Positions 58,463 to 64,000 of a DNA stretch of 64,000 nucleotides are shown piece by piece. The position numbers and the translations under genes are program-made. The stretch comes from Kitasatospora sp. NBC_00315 (GTDB lineage Bacteria; Actinomycetota; Actinomycetes; Streptomycetales; Streptomycetaceae). Location: NCBI RefSeq assembly GCF_041435095.1, contig NZ_CP108025.1:5270001-5334000 (forward strand), written 5' to 3'. The notes below the pieces were generated by a model. It was not told where the DNA came from and did no database searches. It saw nothing but the letters and a program-made list of their open reading frames with translations. Within the stretch, counting starts at the first letter, position 1. The number at the start of each line of letters is the position of its first letter.

Positions 58463-59305
58463 ATGCCGGTATCACCGCAGCTCGGGCCTCCCTCGGGCGG
58501 CGCCGTGGGCCTCCATCTCGCGATCGCCCGGGGCGCGTTCCGCCGCTTCTCCACCTACCGCGCCGCCACCTTCGCCGGCGCGTTCACCAACACCGTCTTC
58601 GGCTTCATCCTGGCGTACACCTTCCTGGCGCTCTGGCGGGCCAGGCCGGGCCTCGGCGGCTACGACGCCGCCGCGGCGGTCACCTACATCTGGGTCAGCC
58701 AGGCGCTGCTGGTCACCGTGGCGGTCTGGGGCGGCGGCTTCCAGGACGACGTCCAGGAGCGGTTCCGCACCGGCGACATCGCCGTCGACCTCTACCGTCC
58801 GGTGGACTTCCAGACCTGGTGGCTGGCCACCGACCTGGGCCGGGCCGCCTTCCACCTGCTCGCCCGGGGCGCCGTGCCGATGATCGCCGGCGCGCTCGTC
58901 TTCGACCTGCGGCTGCCGCACGACCCGCTCGTCTGGGCCGAGTTCCTGTTCTCGGTGCTGCTCGCGCTGCTGGTGAGCTTCGGTCTGCGCTACCTGGTCT
59001 CGCTGACCGGGTTCTGGCTGCACGACTCCGAGGGGGTGCGCTCGGTGATGCTGGTGGTGTCGATGTTCTTCTCCGGGATGCTGCTGCCGATCGCGCTGTT
59101 CCCCGGCCGGCTCGGCGGGATCGCCCAGGTGCTGCCCTGGGCCTCGCTGATCCAGGTGCCCACCGACGTGTTCCTCCAGCGGCGCACCGGCACCGCCCTG
59201 CTGTCCGCTTTCGGCTTCCAGGCCGCCTGGGCCGTGGTGCTGCTCCTGGCCGGCCGGTTCGTCCAGCTGCTGGCCACCCGCCGGGTGGTGGTCCAGGGTG
59301 GCTGA
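58463..59305 (+). CDS. ABC-2-type transporter permease (DUF990-like), first subunit
   Basis: Membrane subunit of 280 residues with about six helices: AIARGAFRRFSTYRAATFAG, DVQERFRTGDIAVDLYRPVD and SGMLLPIALFPGRLGGIAQV are typical of ABC-2 permeases of this type. AAGGAGA precedes ATG 58463. It overlaps the second permease gene by eight bases, and an ATPase gene follows, giving a complete exporter operon. Substrate is unknown; related systems move antibiotics, lipids or polysaccharide precursors. Confidence 0.88.
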   Translation: MPVSPQLGPPSGGAVGLHLAIARGAFRRFSTYRAATFAGAFTNTVFGFILAYTFLALWRARPGLGGYDAAAAVTYIWVSQALLVTVAVWGGGFQDDVQERFRTGDIAVDLYRPVDFQTWWLATDLGRAAFHLLARGAVPMIAGALVFDLRLPHDPLVWAEFLFSVLLALLVSFGLRYLVSLTGFWLHDSEGVRSVMLVVSMFFSGMLLPIALFPGRLGGIAQVLPWASLIQVPTDVFLQRRTGTALLSAFGFQAAWAVVLLLAGRFVQLLATRRVVVQGG

Positions 59306-60125
59306 CTCCGTACTCGGACGGGCCCGTTGGTCGGTCCGCTCCTGGTGGCTGATCGCCGGGATGTGGACCAGGGCCGTGATGTCCTACCGGGCGTCGTTCG
59401 CGCTGATGCTCGGCGCGAGCATCCTGGTCACCTCGCTCGACTTCGTGGTGGTGCTGCTGATGTTCCGGCACACCGACCGCCTCGGCGGCTGGACGCTGCC
59501 CGAGATCGGCTTCCTGTACGGCACGTCGGGCTTCGCCCTGGGGGTGGCCAACCTGCTGGTCGGCAGCAGCGACTCGCTCGGCGACCGGATCCGCACCGGC
59601 ACCCTGGACACCATGCTGATCCGGCCCGCCCCGGCGCTCGCCCAGCTCTGCGCCGAGCGGTTCTCCCTGCGCCGCGTCGGCCGCCCGCTGCAGGCCGGCG
59701 CGATCCTGGTCTGGTCGCTCACCGCGCTGGACGTGCGGTGGAGTTGGGACCGTCTGCTGCTCGTCCCCGTCCTGCTGGTGTGCGGGTCGGTGATCTTCTC
59801 GGCGATCTACGTCGGCGGCGCCACCCTGCAGTTCTGGTGGGGCGAGGCGAAGGAACTGCAGAACTCGTTCACCTACGGCGGCGCGACCCTGCTGCACTAC
59901 CCGCCGACGATCTTCGCCAAGGAGCTGGTGGCCGGCGCCGTCTTCGGCGTGCCGCTGGCGTTCGTCAACTGGCTGCCGGCCCTGCACATCCTCGGCCGCC
60001 CCGACCCGCTCGGGCTGCCCGTCGCGTTCCGGTTCGCCTCGCCGCTGGTCGCCGTGATCTGCGTCGGCGTGGCCGGCCTCGCCTGGCGGGCCGGCCTGCG
60101 GGCCTACCGCAGCACCGGCAGCTGA
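59298..60125 (+). CDS. ABC-2-type transporter permease, second subunit
   Basis: Membrane subunit of 275 residues with about six helices. LMLGASILVTSLDFVVVLLM, SLGDRIRTGTLDTMLIRPAP and SFTYGGATLLHYPPTIFAKE are family segments. The GTG start lies inside the end of the first permease gene, so the two are translationally coupled and probably form a heterodimeric channel with the ATPase encoded next. Confidence 0.88.
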   Translation: MADSVLGRARWSVRSWWLIAGMWTRAVMSYRASFALMLGASILVTSLDFVVVLLMFRHTDRLGGWTLPEIGFLYGTSGFALGVANLLVGSSDSLGDRIRTGTLDTMLIRPAPALAQLCAERFSLRRVGRPLQAGAILVWSLTALDVRWSWDRLLLVPVLLVCGSVIFSAIYVGGATLQFWWGEAKELQNSFTYGGATLLHYPPTIFAKELVAGAVFGVPLAFVNWLPALHILGRPDPLGLPVAFRFASPLVAVICVGVAGLAWRAGLRAYRSTGS

Positions 60126-60153
60126 CCGGACCACCCATCGAAAGGGCAGAGAC

Positions 60154-61113
60154 ATGGCACTGATCGAACTCGACGACGTCCACCGCAGCTTCACCGTCCG
60201 GGCCAGGATCGGCCGCTTCCGGCGCGAGAAGCGCGAGGTCCGCGCGGTGGACGGGCTCAGTTTCACCATCGGGGCCGGCGAGTGCGTCGGCTACATCGGC
60301 CCCAACGGCGCCGGCAAGTCCACCACCATCAAGATGCTCACCGGCATCCTGGTGCCCACCTCCGGCCGGCTGCGGGTGGCCGGCGTCGACCCGGCCCGCG
60401 AGCGCACCGCGCTGGCCCGGCGGATCGGCGTCGTCTTCGGCCAGCGCACCACCCTCTGGTGGGACCTGCCGCTGCGCGACTCCTACGAGCTGGCCCGCCG
60501 GATCTACCGCGTCCCCGAGGCCCGCTACCGCGCCAACCTCGCCCGCTGCGTCGAACTGCTCGATCTGGGAGCCCTGCTGGACACACCCGTGCGCCAGCTC
60601 TCGCTCGGCCAGCGGATGCGCGGGGATCTCGCCGCCGCGCTGCTGCACGACCCCCAGGTGCTCTACCTGGACGAGCCGACCATCGGCCTGGACGTGGTGA
60701 GCAAGGGCCGGGTCCGGGAGTTCCTGCGCCTGGTCAACCGGGAGAACGGCACCACCGTGCTGCTCACCACCCACGACCTGGTCGACATCGAGCAGCTCTG
60801 CGACCGGGTGATGGTGATCGACCACGGGCGGGTGGTGCACGACGGCGGCCTGGACGGGCTGCACGCGGTCGGCCGCAGCGAACGCACCCTGGTGGTGGAC
60901 CTCGCGGTGGCCCACCCGCCGATCGAGGTCCCCGGCGCGCGGGTGGTGAAGGTGGACGGCCCCCGGCAGTGGCTGGCCTTCCCCGCCCAGCAGAGCGCCG
61001 CGCCGATCGTTGCCGCGGTGGCCGGACGCTACCCGCTGGTCGACCTCTCGGTGCGCGAACCCGCCATCGAGGACGTGATCGCCCGGATGTACGCGAAGGT
61101 GGCGATCGGCTGA
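60154..61113 (+). CDS. ABC transporter ATP-binding protein
   Basis: Cytoplasmic ATPase of 319 residues. Walker A GPNGAGKSTTIKMLTG, signature LSLGQRMRGDLAAALL, Walker B VLYLDEPTIGLD and the switch His in LLTTHDLVDIEQL are all intact. The N-terminal 35 residues contain an extra basic segment before the Walker A region. It energises the two permeases upstream, 28 bases after the second. The C-terminal 70 residues form a small domain typical of DrrA-like exporters. Confidence 0.94.
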   Translation: MALIELDDVHRSFTVRARIGRFRREKREVRAVDGLSFTIGAGECVGYIGPNGAGKSTTIKMLTGILVPTSGRLRVAGVDPARERTALARRIGVVFGQRTTLWWDLPLRDSYELARRIYRVPEARYRANLARCVELLDLGALLDTPVRQLSLGQRMRGDLAAALLHDPQVLYLDEPTIGLDVVSKGRVREFLRLVNRENGTTVLLTTHDLVDIEQLCDRVMVIDHGRVVHDGGLDGLHAVGRSERTLVVDLAVAHPPIEVPGARVVKVDGPRQWLAFPAQQSAAPIVAAVAGRYPLVDLSVREPAIEDVIARMYAKVAIG

Positions 61114-61204
61114 GCGGCCCGGCCCGGCCGGTCCGGCGGGGCGCGCGGCGCGCGGGGTGGGGGTGTGGAGCATCCCGCGCGCCGGGCACGGGCAGACTGG
61201 CGGG

Positions 61205-62500
61205 GTGAGCGACGAAGCCTTCAGTACGACGGGCCGCGGAGTGAGCTTCACCGCGGCCGACGAGGAGAAGAGACGCGGCGTCCGGCGGATGAAGACCATC
61301 GCGACCGGGCTGCTGGCCCTGGCCAGCGTGGTCTTCGCCCTGGCGACCTGGGCGAAAGCCTCGGGCGCGGGTGCCTGGGCGGCCTACCTGGCGGCGGCGG
61401 CCGAGGCGGGGATGGTCGGCGCGCTGGCCGACTGGTTCGCCGTCACCGCGCTGTTCCGCCGCCCGTTCGGCCTGCCGATCCCGCACACGGCGATCATCCC
61501 GACCAAGAAGGACGCCTTCGGCAAGTCGCTCGGCGACTTCGTCGGGGAGAACTTCCTCTCCGGCCGGGTGGTGCGCGACCGGCTGGCCTCGCTGGGCATC
61601 GCCCGGCGGGTCGGCGAGTGGCTGGCCGCGCCCGGCAGCGCCGAGCGGGTCACCCGGGAGGCCTCGGCCGCGCTGCGCGGGGTGCTCGCGGTGCTCCGGG
61701 ACGAGGACGTCCAGGCGGTGGTCGCCGAGGCCGTCACCCGGCGGGCCTCGGCGACCTCGGTGGCCGAGCCGATGGGCCGGATGCTGGGCACGGTGGTCGC
61801 CGACGGCGGCCACCACGGCGTGGTGGACCTGGTCACCGTCCGGGCGCACGACTGGCTCGCCGAGAACCACGAGGACGTCGTCCACCGGGTCACCGAGAAG
61901 ACCCCCGGCTGGACGCCCAGGTTCATCGACCACCAGGTCGGCGAGCGGGTCTACAAGGAGCTGATGCGCTTCGTCACCGACATCCGGGACGACCGTCGCC
62001 ACCCGGCGCGCGGCGCGGTGGACAAGTTCCTCGCCGACTTCGCGGCCGAACTCCAGCACGACCCGGAGACGATCGCCCGGGTCGAGCGGGCCAAGGCCGA
62101 GCTGCTCGCCCGCGACGAGGTGCGGGATCTGATCGCCTCCACCTGGGCCGCCGTGCGCTCCCTGGTGATGACCGCGGCCGAGGAGGAGGACAGCGAGCTG
62201 CGCCTGCGCATCACCCGGGGCGTGCGCGACTTCGGCACCCGGATGGCGAGTGACGCCAAGCTCCGGGCCAAGGTGGACACCTGGCTGCAGGACGCCGCCC
62301 AGTACCTCGTCGACACCTACCGGGACGAGATCACCTCGCTGATCTCCGAGACGGTGGCGGGCTGGGACGCCGACGACGCCTCGCGCAAGATCGAGGCGAA
62401 CGTGGGGCGGGATCTCCAGTTCATCCGGATCAACGGCACCGTGGTCGGTGCCCTCGCCGGGCTGCTCATCCACACCGTGGCGGTGGCGCTCGGCGGCTGA
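61205..62500 (+). CDS. DUF445-family membrane protein
   Basis: Product of 431 residues. The DUF445 signature AAEAGMVGALADWFAVTALF then RRPFGLPIPHTAIIPTKKDA is clear. One or two N-terminal membrane helices (about 34-80) and one at the very end (LAGLLIHTVAVAL) flank a long helical cytoplasmic or surface domain. The role of this widespread family is not known. GTG at 61205 is used. The gene is in the same direction as the exporter operon, 91 bases downstream. Confidence 0.88.
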   Translation: MSDEAFSTTGRGVSFTAADEEKRRGVRRMKTIATGLLALASVVFALATWAKASGAGAWAAYLAAAAEAGMVGALADWFAVTALFRRPFGLPIPHTAIIPTKKDAFGKSLGDFVGENFLSGRVVRDRLASLGIARRVGEWLAAPGSAERVTREASAALRGVLAVLRDEDVQAVVAEAVTRRASATSVAEPMGRMLGTVVADGGHHGVVDLVTVRAHDWLAENHEDVVHRVTEKTPGWTPRFIDHQVGERVYKELMRFVTDIRDDRRHPARGAVDKFLADFAAELQHDPETIARVERAKAELLARDEVRDLIASTWAAVRSLVMTAAEEEDSELRLRITRGVRDFGTRMASDAKLRAKVDTWLQDAAQYLVDTYRDEITSLISETVAGWDADDASRKIEANVGRDLQFIRINGTVVGALAGLLIHTVAVALGG

Positions 62501-62559
62501 GCCCGTCCGGCGTAGCCTTGCAGCAACTCATGAGACGCGCGTAGAAAGAGAGCCCCACC

Positions 62560-63603
62560 GTGGTCCAGCCGGACGGGAAGAGCGGCATCGAGGCGTTCAT
62601 CGCGGGCATGCCCAAGGCGGAACTGCACGTCCACCACGTGGGGTCGGCCTCGCCCCGGGTGGTCGCCGAACTGGCCGCCCGCCACACCGGGTCGAAGGTG
62701 CCCACCGACCCGGCCGCCCTCGCCGAGTACTTCACCTTCACCGACTTCGGGCACTTCATCGAGGTGTACCTCAGCGTGGTGGACCTGATCCGCGACGCCG
62801 AGGACGTCCGTGCGCTGACCTACGGCGTCGCCGAGGACATGGCCCGCCAGCGGATCCGCTACGCCGAGCTGACCGTCACGCCGTACTCCTCGGTCTCCCG
62901 GGGGATCCCCGACGTGGCCTTCATGGAGGCCATCGAGGACGCCCGGAAGTCCGCCGAGAAGGATCTCGGCGTGGTGCTCCGCTGGTGCTTCGACATCCCC
63001 GGTGAGGCGGGTCTGGCCGCGGCCGAGGAGACCGCGCGGCTCGCGGTCGACCTCGCCCCCGAGGGCCTGGTCAGCTTCGGCCTCGGCGGCCCCGAGATCG
63101 GCGTCCCGCGCCCGCAGTTCAAGCCGTACTTCGACCGCGCGAGGGCGGTCGGCCTGCACAGCGTCCCGCACGCCGGTGAGACCACCGGACCGGAGACGGT
63201 CTGGGACGCCCTGCGGGTGCTCGGCGCCGAGCGGATCGGCCACGGCACCCAGGCCGTCAAGGACGCGGCGCTGGTGGACTGGCTCGGCGAGCACCGCATC
63301 CCGCTGGAGGTCTGCCCGACCTCCAACATCGCCACCCGCGCGGTGGAGCGGATGGAGGAGCACCCGATCCGGCAGATGGTCGACGCCGGACTGCTGGTCA
63401 CGGTCAACAGCGACGACCCGCCGATGTTCGGCACCGACCTGAACACCGAGTACGGCGTCGCCGCCCGGCTGCTCGGGCTCGACGAGGCGGGTGTCGCCGC
63501 GCTGGCGAAGAACTCCGTCGAGGCGTCCTTCCTCGACCAGGCCGGCAAGAAGCGGCTGACCGGCGAGATCGACACCTACCTGGCCGCCTGGGACCGCGGC
63601 TGA
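62560..63603 (+). CDS. add: Adenosine deaminase
   Basis: Metal-dependent purine hydrolase of 347 residues converting adenosine to inosine. Metal and catalytic motifs are MPKAELHVHHVGSAS (HxH), SVPHAGETTGPETVWDAL (His and Glu), RIGHGTQAV and TVNSDDPPMFGTDLNTEY (two Asp). The usual HVHLEGS is HVHHVGS here, a variation seen in some actinobacterial enzymes and possibly affecting substrate choice, so a related aminohydrolase role is possible. GTG at 62560 has a weak AGAAAGAGAG upstream. Confidence 0.88.
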   Translation: MVQPDGKSGIEAFIAGMPKAELHVHHVGSASPRVVAELAARHTGSKVPTDPAALAEYFTFTDFGHFIEVYLSVVDLIRDAEDVRALTYGVAEDMARQRIRYAELTVTPYSSVSRGIPDVAFMEAIEDARKSAEKDLGVVLRWCFDIPGEAGLAAAEETARLAVDLAPEGLVSFGLGGPEIGVPRPQFKPYFDRARAVGLHSVPHAGETTGPETVWDALRVLGAERIGHGTQAVKDAALVDWLGEHRIPLEVCPTSNIATRAVERMEEHPIRQMVDAGLLVTVNSDDPPMFGTDLNTEYGVAARLLGLDEAGVAALAKNSVEASFLDQAGKKRLTGEIDTYLAAWDRG

Positions 63604-63622
63604 CCCGTGGGCCGACCCGGCG

Positions 63623-63648
63623 GGGGCGGACCGGGTCCGGTCCGCCCC
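63623..63648 (+). terminator. Terminator after add
   Basis: GGGGCGGACCG and CGGTCCGCCCC form a perfect 11-pair stem with a GGTC loop, 20 bases after the stop codon of the adenosine deaminase gene. Confidence 0.85.
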
Positions 63649-63816
63649 GCATCGGTCCGCCCCCACGCCGCCCCCCGCCGGTCCGCCCCCGCCCGGCCCC
63701 CCGCCGCGGGGCCGGGCGGTCCGGCGGCCACCCCGAGCGCCGAGCCGACCATATTGACGAACGGTCGTACCGCTGTTCAGGGCACAATCACGGGCAGACC
63801 ACGAAAGCAGGCCCCC

Positions 63817-64000
63817 GTGACACTCACGCCGACCCGTCTGACCCTTGACGACCTGTTCGCCGCCGCCGACCTGACCGCAGCCATCGAGGCCGGGCACGTC
63901 ACACGCAAGGCGCACCCGTCGCTGCCGATCTCGATCTACACCTACACACCGGTCTGTCAGTACGGGCACATCTGGACGCCCGTCACGATGCGGTGCCGCG
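63817..64000 (+). CDS. RNA-ligase-family protein, N-terminal fragment (runs off the window)
   Basis: From GTG 63817 the frame is open to the window end (61 codons). The visible part includes RLTLDDLFAAADLTAAIEAG then HVTRKAHPSLPISIYTYTPV and CQYGHIWTPVTMRCR, the start pattern of T4 Rnl1-like RNA ligases, in which IYNYTP-like and CRGL motifs lead to the active-site Lys. The Lys itself is not in the window. Such ligases repair nicked RNA. The promoter may include TTGACG near 63754. Assignment is tentative because only the first 61 residues are seen. Confidence 0.6.
   Translation, partial: MTLTPTRLTLDDLFAAADLTAAIEAGHVTRKAHPSLPISIYTYTPVCQYGHIWTPVTMRCR

Overview
This is a high-GC actinobacterial chromosome segment, and every line of evidence points to the family Streptomycetaceae (Streptomyces or Kitasatospora). 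Third codon positions are almost always G or C, and GTG and TTG starts are common. There is an SsgA-like sporulation protein, DasR-type and CebR-type operators, secreted chitinases and a cellulase with Thr/Pro/Ala linkers, a type VII secretion mycosin, and the gene run mec-cysO-cysM ... rph-rdgB. The genus cannot be fixed from the sequence alone. No rRNA, insertion sequence, prophage or CRISPR array was seen; this reads as core to near-core chromosome.

Layout. 1-9.2 kb is regulatory: a NarL-type response regulator, two IclR regulators around a Lon-like protease, an Lrp/AsnC regulator divergent from a half-length 4-hydroxyphenylpyruvate dioxygenase, then an OmpR-type regulator/kinase pair. 9.5-16.8 kb holds a CBM2-GH18 chitinase, a GT87 mannosyltransferase, an SsgA-like protein and two RDD membrane proteins. 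17.1-21.8 kb has endonuclease V and a small type VII secretion locus (two WXG100-like proteins and a mycosin). 21.9-29.1 kb has a HIT protein, a GH6 cellulase under two CebR palindromes, a DinB protein, a sigma-like protein, a CDF metal exporter and two poorly known proteins. 29.3-34.4 kb carries NAD salvage (pncA, pncB), clpS, a DUF2017 gene and an amino-acid permease.

34.4-36.6 kb is a cysteine-synthesis unit: JAMM peptidase, a short cysteine-containing leader peptide, a CysO-like sulfur carrier and CysM. Next come a PemK-like protein, a small HTH protein, a metallo-beta-lactamase hydrolase resembling Mycobacterium tuberculosis Rv1339, a class IV aminotransferase and a LuxR regulator. 40.6-43.1 kb holds two translationally coupled flavin monooxygenases behind a second leader peptide with the same core motif as the first. 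43.3-47.4 kb encodes the N-acetylglucosamine phosphotransferase system (two IIC proteins and one IIB), with DasR-like sites upstream. Then follow rph, a lipoprotein, rdgB, an odd tRNA-Leu(UAG)-like gene, a large chitinase with another DasR-like site, bcp, a GroES-like protein, an AlkZ-like protein, a class A penicillin-binding protein, an ABC exporter, a DUF445 protein, an adenosine deaminase and the start of an RNA-ligase-like gene.

How it fits together. The secreted chitinase at 50.1 kb would release chitin products, the PTS permeases would import N-acetylglucosamine, and the shared operator type suggests one DasR-like repressor ties them together. The GH6 cellulase looks separately controlled by a CebR-like repressor. 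The two leader peptides suggest that sulfur-related genes at 35 kb and 42 kb respond to a common translational signal; this is the most interesting system in the window.
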